Source: a virus
Direction: 5' to 3' (one strand)
Length of the DNA stretch: 42,499 nucleotides
IMG/VR virus record: IMGVR_UViG_3300010400_000031
Location: 1-42,499 of that record
Shown: positions 22,110 to 30,385 of the stretch, piece after piece
How the letters are laid out: each line of letters starts with the position of its first letter
Position numbering within the stretch: the first letter of the stretch is position 1
Made by a program: the position numbers and the translations under genes
The notes under the pieces: generated by a model
What the model saw: the letters and a program-made list of their open reading frames with translations, nothing else
Told to the model about the DNA's origin: nothing
The model's database searches: none

Positions 22110-22574
22110 ATCGCTCTACCAGGACGCACCGTTGCCACTTCGGTCAGAGGCATCGTAGATACGGATCTCGATGTCTCTCTGGACCCGTTCATTGATGCAG
22201 CCAATGAACTGGTGACCGAAGTCTGCTCCCTGGTAGAGGACTCCGACGGTAACCTGCGCTACACCTCCTCGCGCCTGGAGTTGATCGAACGCTGGCTCGC
22301 CGCGCACTTCTACTGCATCTTGGACGCGCGTAGCAGGCGCGAGCGGATCAGTTCGCTGACCTACGAATCCCAGACCAAGGTCGATTTGGGGTTGGACGTG
22401 ACGCACTACGGTCAGCAGGCCAAGCGCCTGGACACGGCGGGCGGTCTGGCTGCCCTGGACGCAAGGATGAAGGCGGGCACGTCCGGCAGTACGTTCGCCA
22501 CCAGCCTTGTTGCTCGAATGAAGTTCCTGGGACACAAATACGACGAGTGGCCTACCTACCCGCCGGTTAACTGA
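22110..22574 (+). CDS. Head-tail connector-like protein, non-standard start
   Basis: The frame is open after the TGA at 22104 and continues to 22574 as IALPGRTVATSVRGIVDTDL, and so on. A head-tail adaptor pattern is visible (DPFIDAANELVTEVCS, then LIERWLAAHFYCILDARS). No ATG, GTG or TTG lies early; the first is GTG 22212, which would remove 34 residues that look conserved in style. AAGGAG sits 6 bp before ATC 22110, so ATC initiation fits. Readthrough of the TGA, a sequencing error in ATG, or start at 22212 are alternatives. The product is 154 residues from 22110. Confidence 0.7.
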   Translation: MALPGRTVATSVRGIVDTDLDVSLDPFIDAANELVTEVCSLVEDSDGNLRYTSSRLELIERWLAAHFYCILDARSRRERISSLTYESQTKVDLGLDVTHYGQQAKRLDTAGGLAALDARMKAGTSGSTFATSLVARMKFLGHKYDEWPTYPPVN

Positions 22575-22588
22575 AGGAGAGGCAAACA

Positions 22589-22987
22589 ATGGTTCGGACA
22601 ATCGCCGACAAGCGAAACCCTTTCGGGCAGAAGAAGGTCGGCACCGTCAGCTTCACGATCGGCGCTGAAACGTCCAATGCCATTACGGTCAACGTGGTGG
22701 TCAAGGACGCCAGCGGCGTTGCGTCAACCGTGCGCACCTGGGTTAACTGGTTCCTGTCCTCCGACGCCAACGGCGATACCAAGGCCGCAGCCGCGTCCGG
22801 AGGCGTTGCCATCGGCACCAACGGCCACCTGACCGCGCTGGTGACCGGCGTGTCCGGTTGGGCCTTTAGCGAGGCCAACGGGACGATCGATTTCGTCATC
22901 ACCGATACGACGACACGCAACGTGTACCTGAACATTCTTCTGCCCGACGGAACGGTGGCTACCAGTTCCATCATTGCCTTCGCGTGA
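22589..22987 (+). CDS. Putative structural protein
   Basis: The 132-residue product starts MVRTIADKRNPFGQKKVGTV. It is beta-rich with an Ig-like repeat pattern (VVVKDASGVASTVRTWVNWF, then GGVAIGTNGHLTALVTG). GAAGGAG precedes the ATG. It lies in the head-tail connector cluster and probably decorates or joins the virion. An Ig-like fold is a guess. Confidence 0.7.
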   Translation: MVRTIADKRNPFGQKKVGTVSFTIGAETSNAITVNVVVKDASGVASTVRTWVNWFLSSDANGDTKAAAASGGVAIGTNGHLTALVTGVSGWAFSEANGTIDFVITDTTTRNVYLNILLPDGTVATSSIIAFA

Positions 22988-22997
22988 GAGGTGGTCG

Positions 22998-23357
22998 GTG
23001 GGGATCAGGCTCAAGAAGTACCTGAAGCAGGACTGCCTCTACTGGGCCAAGACCGGCGTGACGACGGCTGGTAAGGTTACCTACGCGCCGGTCGTCGCCC
23101 TCAAGTGCCGGTGGGAAGACGGGATGCAAGACCACTTGATGGACGACGGGCGGATCATCACATCCAAGGCGCACATCCTGCTAAGTACCAACGTCACGCA
23201 AGGGAGCTTGATCTACCTGGGAACGATGGCGACCTGGAAGTTGCTGCCTAACTACCCGGCCGTGCCGACGCCCCAGCAAGGTGGGTTCGAGATCATCATG
23301 GTCGGCAAGACGCCCGACATGAAAGGCAGGGATCTGCTCGTCGAGGCGTGGTTGTGA
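22998..23357 (+). CDS. Head-tail adaptor/minor capsid protein
   Basis: The 119-residue product starts with GTG 22998 (VGIRLKKYLKQDCLYW); a longer ATG frame to 22974 overlaps the upstream gene and lacks support. The body has a beta-rich pattern including ALKCRWEDGMQDHLMDD and a conserved-looking GRIITSKAHILL segment typical of minor head-closure proteins. Stop at 23357, 9 bp before the next gene. The role is assigned by position and pattern. Confidence 0.75.
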   Translation: MGIRLKKYLKQDCLYWAKTGVTTAGKVTYAPVVALKCRWEDGMQDHLMDDGRIITSKAHILLSTNVTQGSLIYLGTMATWKLLPNYPAVPTPQQGGFEIIMVGKTPDMKGRDLLVEAWL

Positions 23358-23366
23358 GGAACGCTG

Positions 23367-23798
23367 ATGCGAATCTCCATGAACACTAGGCGTAAGGGGA
23401 CCGCTCAGGCGGTCTTCGATCGCATGCAGAGGCTGACCGGAGCCGACGTCGAGAAGGGACTAGTGGCGGCCGGACAACTGCTCAAGGAAGAGTCACTGAA
23501 ACTGGTCCCGCGCGACACCGACGAACTGGCCAAATCGTGCCGGCTCTCCAAGTTCGACAGTGGGTTCAAGACGGTCGTCCGCGTCGAGTACGGCGGCGAC
23601 CCCAACTACTCCAAGATCGTCTTCAGCCCGGCCGAGAACCGCATCGTCCTCCGCATCCCCGCCAAGTACGCCTGGATGCAGCACCAGAACGTCACCTACA
23701 AGCACAAGGTCGGGCAGGCTAACTTCCTCGGCGAGCCGCTCAAAACCAAGCTGAACGCGATGCGCATAAAATTCATTCAAGCAATTAGGAAGCCCTGA
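23367..23798 (+). CDS. HK97 gp10-like tail-component/neck protein
   Basis: The 143-residue product starts MRISMNTRRKGTAQAVFDRM. The pattern GADVEKGLVAAGQLLKEES and then PRDTDELAKSCRLS is a good match to the HK97 gp10 neck family, which closes the head-tail joint. GAGGAACG precedes the ATG. Its stop overlaps the next start as TGATG, implying coupling. Confidence 0.75.
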   Translation: MRISMNTRRKGTAQAVFDRMQRLTGADVEKGLVAAGQLLKEESLKLVPRDTDELAKSCRLSKFDSGFKTVVRVEYGGDPNYSKIVFSPAENRIVLRIPAKYAWMQHQNVTYKHKVGQANFLGEPLKTKLNAMRIKFIQAIRKP

Positions 23799-24301
23799 TG
23801 GACCCGCGTATCTCCAGCCCGGCCGAAGTGGTTCAAGCCGTCCTCGTCGAGGCGGGGCTGGGGGCGATGCCGGGCAACGATGAACTTCTGCCGCTGGACG
23901 AGATCGTTGACGACTGGACGTTGGACGTCGATACGCCGCAGATCTTCGCCGGGTCCATGCCTGACGGGGTCAACGTCGGCGTTCTGGTCTATGACATCGC
24001 GGGCGACGTCCACGGGCGCTGTATGGATGATGGGCAGACCTGGGAACACCACGGACTGTTGATCAACGTCCGCCACGTCAACGCCTCCGGGTACGATCTG
24101 GCGCATCGAATCGCTAGGTATTTCGACACTGACTGGAAGCAAACAGTAGCGGTCAACGGATACTACTGCTACATTCACTGTATCAACCGCACGTCCACGA
24201 TCATGAGTCATGGCGAGGAGATCGAAACCAAGCGGCAGTTGTGGTCGTTTAATGCGGAAGTAGCCTACAGGGACATACAACGGGAACTGATCGAGGGATG
24301 A
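23798..24301 (+). CDS. Tail completion protein
   Basis: The 167-residue product starts MDPRISSPAEVVQAVLVEAG and overlaps the previous stop. The position after a gp10-like protein and before the tail tube, with a compact alpha/beta sequence and RLARYF-type features (HRIARYFDTDW), fits a tail terminator or completion protein. Sequence support is moderate. It lies 3 bp before the next start region. Confidence 0.7.
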   Translation: MDPRISSPAEVVQAVLVEAGLGAMPGNDELLPLDEIVDDWTLDVDTPQIFAGSMPDGVNVGVLVYDIAGDVHGRCMDDGQTWEHHGLLINVRHVNASGYDLAHRIARYFDTDWKQTVAVNGYYCYIHCINRTSTIMSHGEEIETKRQLWSFNAEVAYRDIQRELIEG

Positions 24302-24304
24302 CCT

Positions 24305-24916
24305 ATGACCGTGAGCATAAATTTCACGACCAGCATCTCGGCCAATGGTCTTTCGATCTCTGGTCAGACGAGCGTGACCGCCGAAGGCGAAGGCGGGAGC
24401 CTCGCCAACCCGACGGTACTCCAGGCGCGCCCCGGTGCCCTGACGGTACGAACCAGCGGCACGGTCGGCTCCCTGACGATGGAAACCGGCCACGGGATCA
24501 CGACCGGTCAGAGGATTGACCTCTACTGGGAAGGCGGTAAGGCGTACGGCTGCACCGTCGGCACCGTATCCGGTCTGGTCGTTCCTATCACCGCGACGGA
24601 GGGAGGTGACGCCTTCCCCTCTGCCGCCACCGCGATCATCGCTGGCATCGCCAATCAGGTGCCGTTCGACATCGTCGGTGACAACATGCTGGCTCTGGTG
24701 GCCACGTCCGGCGTTGCGCCTAACTGCCAGATCGTCCTCCATGACGGGACCGATGACCACCTCCGGATCCCCCTGGCGGTAGGAGAAACCTACGCTTGGT
24801 ACACGGGACTCTCGACCAACCCCATCGCCGGAGACACGCCGACCAAGGTGTGGATCAGCCATGACGACGTAAGCCGTGATATCACGGACATCCGTGTCGC
24901 TTTCGTGGTGTCGTGA
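24305..24916 (+). CDS. Structural protein, tail-associated
   Basis: The 203-residue product starts MTVSINFTTSISANGLSISG. It is Gly/Thr/Val-rich and beta-rich, ending TDIRVAFVVS. It lies between the tail completion gene and the tail tube gene, so it is probably a minor tail or virion decoration protein. GGGATGA lies just upstream. No motif is specific. Confidence 0.7.
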   Translation: MTVSINFTTSISANGLSISGQTSVTAEGEGGSLANPTVLQARPGALTVRTSGTVGSLTMETGHGITTGQRIDLYWEGGKAYGCTVGTVSGLVVPITATEGGDAFPSAATAIIAGIANQVPFDIVGDNMLALVATSGVAPNCQIVLHDGTDDHLRIPLAVGETYAWYTGLSTNPIAGDTPTKVWISHDDVSRDITDIRVAFVVS

Positions 24917-24955
24917 ACGAGGCTTTACGCGGTACTAACAAGAAAGAGGTGTTAC

Positions 24956-25483
24956 GTGTACCTCGTTGACGGCTTCCAAACGCTCATCAGTTTCAGCTTC
25001 TCCGGCGTGCTATTCATCCGCGCCCGTGAGGTGAAACCGCCCGAACTCGATCTGGGTGGCGAAATCGATACGACCGTGATGAACAACACCAAGTTCAGAA
25101 CGTCGGCCCCCAAGAGCCTGATCAAGGTCGGGGCGATCTCGGCGCAGTGCCAGTGGGATCCGTTCGTCTACCAGCAACTGCTGTTACAGCTAGGCATCAG
25201 GCAGACGATCACGGTAAGATTCCCCGACAGTTCCACGATAGCCTTCTCCGGTTTCGTGAATAAATTCACGCCGGCTTCCATGAAGGAAGGGGATTTCCCG
25301 CTCGCCGAACTGGAGATGATGGTCACGTCCCGTAATGTGGCCGGGCTGGAGATCCGTCCCGTCTCGACGGTCGGCGTTGCCATTGCGGCCGGCGTCAACG
25401 GAGCGGCGGCGGCGGGCAACGGGCCTACGCAGCTTGGAGGCGCGGCGATTCAGAACTTCCGCGAAGGGCAAGTCATATTCTGA
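24956..25483 (+). CDS. Major tail tube protein
   Basis: The 175-residue product starts with GTG 24956, preceded by AAGAGGTG. It has a tail-tube-like pattern with an N-terminal strand FQTLISFSFSGVLFIRAREV, a middle VNKFTPASMKEGD loop, and a glycine-rich tail (AAAAGNGPTQLGGAA). Size and location directly upstream of a terminator and the tail chaperone genes agree with siphovirus tube proteins. It polymerises into the tail tube. Confidence 0.75.
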   Translation: MYLVDGFQTLISFSFSGVLFIRAREVKPPELDLGGEIDTTVMNNTKFRTSAPKSLIKVGAISAQCQWDPFVYQQLLLQLGIRQTITVRFPDSSTIAFSGFVNKFTPASMKEGDFPLAELEMMVTSRNVAGLEIRPVSTVGVAIAAGVNGAAAAGNGPTQLGGAAIQNFREGQVIF

Positions 25484-25518
25484 TCCAACGTACGGTGACG
25501 GTAGATGTACGTCGGGAA

Positions 25519-25546
25519 GGGAGGCGGACGTTCCGCCTCCCTGTTT
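25519..25546 (+). terminator. Strong terminator between tail tube and chaperone
   Basis: A perfect 9-bp stem (GGGAGGCGG/CCGCCTCCC) with a 5-base loop is followed by TGTTTTG. It lies 36 bp past the tail tube stop. It could let the tube be expressed far above the genes that follow. Confidence 0.75.
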
Positions 25547-25567
25547 TGTCGGTAGGGAGTGTTTTCA

Positions 25568-25912
25568 ATGGCCGGTCGTTACTCGCTGAAGTTGAAGACC
25601 ATCGAGATCCCGATCGAGGTGGAGGAAGGGCAAGAAGTCACCTTCACCATCAAGGAACTCACGGGCAAGCAGAGGGACGAATTCCTCAACGATCAAAGCA
25701 AGAGGGCGGGCAAAGAGGGCGGCATGCCCAAGAACTTCACCGGGGTGTTCTCCTCGCTCCTGAAGTTGTGCCTCTACGATCCAACCGGTAATCTTGTCCC
25801 TGTCGCCGTCATCGACTCCTGGCCGTCGGAACTGTCTACGGAATTGTTCATGCAAGCCGTGGCGCTGTCGGGGCTGAACAAGAAAGCGGAGGAGTTGGAA
25901 AAAAACTCTTGA
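25568..25912 (+). CDS. Tail-assembly chaperone, short form (G-like)
   Basis: The 114-residue product starts MAGRYSLKLKTIEIPIEVEE and ends KAEELEKNS. It sits just upstream of the tape measure gene and ends in a slippery A-AAA-AAC site, the classic layout of lambda G/GT. It is needed for tail assembly and not kept in the virion. The ATG 25568 has GGGAG; a GTG at 25559 is possible but less likely. The stop TGA (25910-25912) is 3 bases past the slippery heptamer. Confidence 0.85.
   Translation: MAGRYSLKLKTIEIPIEVEEGQEVTFTIKELTGKQRDEFLNDQSKRAGKEGGMPKNFTGVFSSLLKLCLYDPTGNLVPVAVIDSWPSELSTELFMQAVALSGLNKKAEELEKNS
25900..25906 (+). promoter_or_regulatory. Programmed -1 frameshift site A-AAA-AAC
   Basis: In the zero frame the codons are AAA and AAC with the preceding A, matching the X-XXY-YYZ rule. 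A -1 slip changes reading to CTC-TTG-AAC and enters the open frame that runs to 26400. A TGA follows at 25910-25912. Confidence 0.85.
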
Positions 25913-26400
25913 ACGAGGGCGAGACGTACCTCTGGCACCGCCTCGCCCACCGCCTTAAACAGCCGCTGTACGAGTGCCAGGAGGAGACGTCCTCGACCGA
26001 TTTCATCCGCTGGAACGAGTTCCTCAACCGCGAGGAGTGGGAGACTCACACCAAGGACCAGCACCAGATGGCGATGGTCGCCTACGAGGTCCATAGACTT
26101 ACCCATGTCGTGGCCTCGATGTTCGTCAAGAAGGGCACGCGGTTACCGGAAATCCCACCATTCGAGGAGTTCTTGATCAAGTTCGGTACGAAAGGGGAGC
26201 CGAAAGAGGAGGAGATCAAAGCGGTCATCGTGAACCCCGAGTACGCCGACCCGCACGTCCCCGGTAACTTCGAGAAGGGTTACGGGCTTTCAGGGATAGA
26301 GGTTGGTCAGCCCCTTGACGAGAAGTGGCAGAAGGTCAACGACAGGGCCAAGGCGACGTGGACCGCAATCATCCCGCCCGATTGCATTGTTACGGAGTGA
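25906..26400 (+). CDS. Frameshift extension of tail chaperone (GT-like)
   Basis: The frame has no ATG start and is open from 25906 to the TGA at 26398-26400, about 164 codons. After a -1 slip the product would read ELEKNLLNEGETYLWHR and so on, fusing to the short form. Pfam-like features are not recognised, but the region is charged and helical with TFM-binding style as in other GT extensions. The tape measure starts 3 bp later, so the ratio of long to short form probably sets its loading. A TTG at 25909 is an alternative, less likely start. Confidence 0.8.
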   Translation, partial: LLNEGETYLWHRLAHRLKQPLYECQEETSSTDFIRWNEFLNREEWETHTKDQHQMAMVAYEVHRLTHVVASMFVKKGTRLPEIPPFEEFLIKFGTKGEPKEEEIKAVIVNPEYADPHVPGNFEKGYGLSGIEVGQPLDEKWQKVNDRAKATWTAIIPPDCIVTE

Positions 26401-26403
26401 GTG

Positions 26404-29361
26404 ATGCCGACGAAACTGGATTCGCTCTACGCCGACATCACGTTCAACGCGGATGACTTCTTCAATAAGTCCGCCAAGATTATGGCGACTCTTGACAGCA
26501 TCCAGGCACGCTTCAAGAGCTTCTCGATCGGGGGTATACTGGGCGGGGCTTTGCTAGGTGTCAATGCAGCTATTGCAGGCATGGCCGGCATTACCGCCTA
26601 CGCCACCGCCAAGTTCGGCGAACTGGACACCACGCTCAGGCGCACCGCCGCGCACATGCGCGACTTCAATCAGGAGAACCGCCCCGAACTTCAGCGCGGC
26701 GTCTTCGACCTGAGCGGACGGTCCACGTCTTCAGCGAATGAACTCGCCAAGGCGTTGGACGTCCTCACGTCGAGCGGGCTGAGCGCTTCGATGGCAGTCA
26801 AGATGTTGGAGCACGCCGAGAACATCGCGGCGGTTTCCGGCATGCACGCCTCCAAGGCCGCACAGCGTCTGATCGACATCCAAACCGGGTTCGGTCAGGT
26901 GGACGTAGGCCCGAAGAAATTCGGCGAGAACATGAAGGATCTCGCCGACATGGTCGTCGGCACTGCCTCGCTGGTGGGGTCCAGCGAGGAGCAGTTGCTG
27001 GACGCATTTACCGGGCGGTTCATGTCTGCCGCCCGCATCGCCAAACTATCGTCCGAAGAAGCGGCGATGATTCTTGGCCTGTACTCCAAGATGGGGGACA
27101 GCTTCCGGGGTTCCCACGGAGGTAACCTCGCCGCCCAGGCCATCGAGAACATCTACAAGGGGGCACAAACCGGCGACGTCAACTGGCGGAACATGCTGGG
27201 CGAGGGCGCTTACGACAAGGCCACCGGTAAGCTGCGTAACTTCATCGACGTACTTGAATCGATGAAGGCCAAGATGAGTGATCCGAATAACGTCAAATAC
27301 TTGGCCGAATTGCGGATCATGGACATCGGGGGCAACCGGGCGATCAGCGCCATCGAGCCTCTGCTCAACGCGATCGGTGGCGTCAAAAACCTGCGCGAAG
27401 AAATGGCGCGCATGGCCGACTTCGCCAAGAAGGCGGCCGACGTGGTCCGTGGAAGCCTCCAGAACCAGATGAGGATTCTCTGGAACGACGCTAACAACGC
27501 CGCATCGGTCATCGGCTTTCACCTTGCGCCCGCGCTGTACTTGGTGACCAAGCCGCTCATGGACATGATCCACGGCTTCGTGATGCTGAACCCGGCGCTT
27601 CAGAACCTGATCGTCATGACCGGGGCCTTCCTCCTGGCGTTGATCCCGCTGTGGTTTATCTCCAAGGCGATCGTCGCCACCATGATCGGTTGGTATACGG
27701 TGATGGCCGCCTGGGTGTCATACCTTGCCGTCGCCACGGGTCTTGTTTGGGCATTCAACGTCGCGTTGGTCATGGCCCGTTTGAGCTTGGGGGTGTTTCT
27801 CATCACCTGGGCGCTGGCCGCCATCGGCATTCACGCCGCAGCAACGGCGCTGTACTCTTTGGCGACCAGCGGGAAGATGTTCGAGAAGGTGTTCTGGGCT
27901 GCAATCGATGCCTTCGAGTTCCTTGTCAAGGTAGCCTTCGGCTTCATGGACGCGGTGTTCAACGCGATGGAGTTCCTCGTCAAGGCTGCCGTGAACGGCA
28001 TATCCACCATCATTGATGCTTTCAAGAATCTTGGCACCATAGCTATGTCGGTAGCGGCTAACATTATCGCCGGGGCGTTGAATATCCTCATGGCTATCGC
28101 GTCCGCCCTGGTAGCCTACATCGTCCTGTCTCCTTTGATCGTAGCGGCTTTCGCCATGTTGGCGTCGGTGGTACTCACCGCAGGCTTGGCGATCTACCAA
28201 CTGATCGGCGTTACCTTGATAGGCGCTCTGACAGCGCTCAAGAACGCGGCAATAGGCACCCTCGGTTGGATCGCAGATAAGCTGAAGGAGATCAATACCG
28301 AGTTCGGTGGCGTGTGGAAGGCGATCAGCCAAACGGGTATGGCTGCGCTGGCTACGCTTGGTGAGCAGATCCAGACCGTTGCCGGGTTCCTGTGGAACTT
28401 CCGTCAGAACATGGCGGTCCTTGCCCGATTCTTCGAGGAGTTCGGGGCCAAGCCACTGGAGGATTTGATCAACGCCTTCTACAAGCTGGCCATGATCATC
28501 GGAGGTAACCTGAACCTCATCGTCGGCGCGATCGGGAGGACTATCGTCGAGGTGTTGATGGCGGCCTGGAACACGGTCTGGCACTTCATAGGGCAGGGGT
28601 TGTCATGGGTCCGTGATCAATGGGCTAACATGGCGATCGACATGGCTTCGATCATAAGGGGGTTGATGTCAACGATCCTCTACAACTGGAACGTCTTGAA
28701 CAAGGCGATGTCGCGAATATCCACGGCTTATCGTCATGAATTCTTGATATCCATGCAGTCGGAGGCCGCCGCCGGTCCTGCGAGAAAATGGGCGGCTAAA
28801 GAGCGGCAGGAAGCTATGGACGAGATGTTCAAGGATCTGAAAGGCCCGGCTGAGTTCACGCCGAAGATGTTAACCAACTTCGGACTGCTCCAGACCATGA
28901 TGGGCGCTGCGGCGCTACAGTCGGAGATCAGTTGGAAGATCGCCGGGCTGCAAGCCGCCAAGGCGTTCGGTCAGGCGTTCAAGGGGGCCAAGCCGCTGTC
29001 GGATGCGTTCGAGGATATCCTGGCTTCGCCCATGTGGCAGGATCTCTTCCACAACCTGAACTTCGCCGTACCGACCTTCAAGGAGGGTCTGGATCTTATC
29101 AGGAACATCATCAGCCCGACCAAGCCGACCGATGAAACCGGAGGCGCTGCCGGCGGTCACGGGCCGGGTTTCTCGCTCAAGCAGGGCAGTCTGTCGAGGT
29201 TCGTGTATGATGGTGAACTGAACGCATCGATCGACTACCAGCAACTTGTCGAAATGAAGTTGCTCAACAGGAACGTCCAGACGCTGGTCGATCAGGGCAA
29301 CAGGCGTGGCGTTCCCGGAGCGGTCGCGGGAGACGTAATCCAGCCGGCACTGGGGGACTGA
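26404..29361 (+). CDS. Tail tape measure protein
   Basis: The 985-residue product starts MPTKLDSLYADITFNADDFF. It is by far the longest protein beside the chaperone, has Ala-rich helical stretches and a hydrophobic core of several membrane-like helices around residues 400-620, as in other tape measure proteins that set tail length and help DNA cross the cell envelope. GGAG lies before ATG 26404; a GTG at 26401 is adjacent. The C-terminal part is charged. The chaperone precedes and the distal tail gene follows. Confidence 0.9.
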   Translation: MPTKLDSLYADITFNADDFFNKSAKIMATLDSIQARFKSFSIGGILGGALLGVNAAIAGMAGITAYATAKFGELDTTLRRTAAHMRDFNQENRPELQRGVFDLSGRSTSSANELAKALDVLTSSGLSASMAVKMLEHAENIAAVSGMHASKAAQRLIDIQTGFGQVDVGPKKFGENMKDLADMVVGTASLVGSSEEQLLDAFTGRFMSAARIAKLSSEEAAMILGLYSKMGDSFRGSHGGNLAAQAIENIYKGAQTGDVNWRNMLGEGAYDKATGKLRNFIDVLESMKAKMSDPNNVKYLAELRIMDIGGNRAISAIEPLLNAIGGVKNLREEMARMADFAKKAADVVRGSLQNQMRILWNDANNAASVIGFHLAPALYLVTKPLMDMIHGFVMLNPALQNLIVMTGAFLLALIPLWFISKAIVATMIGWYTVMAAWVSYLAVATGLVWAFNVALVMARLSLGVFLITWALAAIGIHAAATALYSLATSGKMFEKVFWAAIDAFEFLVKVAFGFMDAVFNAMEFLVKAAVNGISTIIDAFKNLGTIAMSVAANIIAGALNILMAIASALVAYIVLSPLIVAAFAMLASVVLTAGLAIYQLIGVTLIGALTALKNAAIGTLGWIADKLKEINTEFGGVWKAISQTGMAALATLGEQIQTVAGFLWNFRQNMAVLARFFEEFGAKPLEDLINAFYKLAMIIGGNLNLIVGAIGRTIVEVLMAAWNTVWHFIGQGLSWVRDQWANMAIDMASIIRGLMSTILYNWNVLNKAMSRISTAYRHEFLISMQSEAAAGPARKWAAKERQEAMDEMFKDLKGPAEFTPKMLTNFGLLQTMMGAAALQSEISWKIAGLQAAKAFGQAFKGAKPLSDAFEDILASPMWQDLFHNLNFAVPTFKEGLDLIRNIISPTKPTDETGGAAGGHGPGFSLKQGSLSRFVYDGELNASIDYQQLVEMKLLNRNVQTLVDQGNRRGVPGAVAGDVIQPALGD

Positions 29362-29362
29362 C

Positions 29363-30385
29363 GTGGCAGAACTGTGGATCGACCGGGTTTCCGGACTGAG
29401 CGGCGTCGAGAAACACGGGGCGTTCCGCTCGCTCAACCGCACCGCTCGGGTCATCTTCACGGAGGCTGAACTGGCCGGTAACCGTGGCCCCAGAGCCTTG
29501 TCCCAGGCGTTGGGCGTGCTCGACGTCAACGGGATCACCGTCCTGTCGTCTCTGGGAACCATCCGCACCGGTGACTCCGCGTTCAACCCTATGGTCCTCG
29601 TCGAGCGTGCCCCTTCGATATCGGAGAACGACCCGTCCTGCGTCGATATCGCGCTCAAGTACGAGCACATCTTGGACGGCCCCAACCAGATCCTGATGAG
29701 TCCGCCCAGCGGCGTGCTGTTCGTCAAGATGCGCTCCTCGATCATGGATAAGGAAACCAACTTCTTCTACCCGTACGGCGACAAGAACTACCCCCGGATA
29801 CAACTCGCCGTCTCGCACACCTTTCCGGAGAACTACAAGGGGCTGCCCAACCACTCCTTCGACACCGCTCTGCCCCGCACGGTCAAGCAGAGCGGCGTCA
29901 TCAACTCGCCGTTCCCGGCGCACAACGCCTCCCTGTCGGGGATCGTTTACACGGCGAACCCGATTACCATAGCCAAGAACCTGCTGGCGCACATCAACGA
30001 GACGCCGTTCTTGGGCCAGGACCCATTAACGTGGCTCTGCACGGAGGTGTCATACTCCGTGTGCAACCCGAACAAGGTGCCCGGCCCGATCGGCCAGAAC
30101 AGACCGTCCTACTACATGAACATCGAGTGGCAATACAACTTCGACACCTGGGATCCGTTGGTCATCTTCAACGACCAGAGCACCGGGAGGCCGCCGGCCG
30201 ACGTTCGTGCCGCCGACATCACCGACCCCGATCCGGATAACCCGGCGTTACTGCGGTACAACCTGAACCCGTACAATAGCGCCTTTCAGCCGGCCGGGTA
30301 CTGGTCGGCCCCGACGCTGCCCCGACGTGATTTCGAGACGTACTTCAACGCGAAGTTCGAGAATAACTTCCCGCCGGTGCCCTGA
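29363..30385 (+). CDS. Distal tail/baseplate protein
   Basis: The 340-residue product starts with GTG 29363, 1 bp after the tape measure stop. It lies where distal tail protein or first baseplate proteins are usually found. The sequence includes LMSPPSGVLFVKMRSSIMDK, FPENYKGLPNHSFDT, and a C-terminal FETYFNAKFENNFPPVP. It is beta-rich and has no enzyme motif. The exact baseplate position is not certain. Confidence 0.7.
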   Translation: MAELWIDRVSGLSGVEKHGAFRSLNRTARVIFTEAELAGNRGPRALSQALGVLDVNGITVLSSLGTIRTGDSAFNPMVLVERAPSISENDPSCVDIALKYEHILDGPNQILMSPPSGVLFVKMRSSIMDKETNFFYPYGDKNYPRIQLAVSHTFPENYKGLPNHSFDTALPRTVKQSGVINSPFPAHNASLSGIVYTANPITIAKNLLAHINETPFLGQDPLTWLCTEVSYSVCNPNKVPGPIGQNRPSYYMNIEWQYNFDTWDPLVIFNDQSTGRPPADVRAADITDPDPDNPALLRYNLNPYNSAFQPAGYWSAPTLPRRDFETYFNAKFENNFPPVP

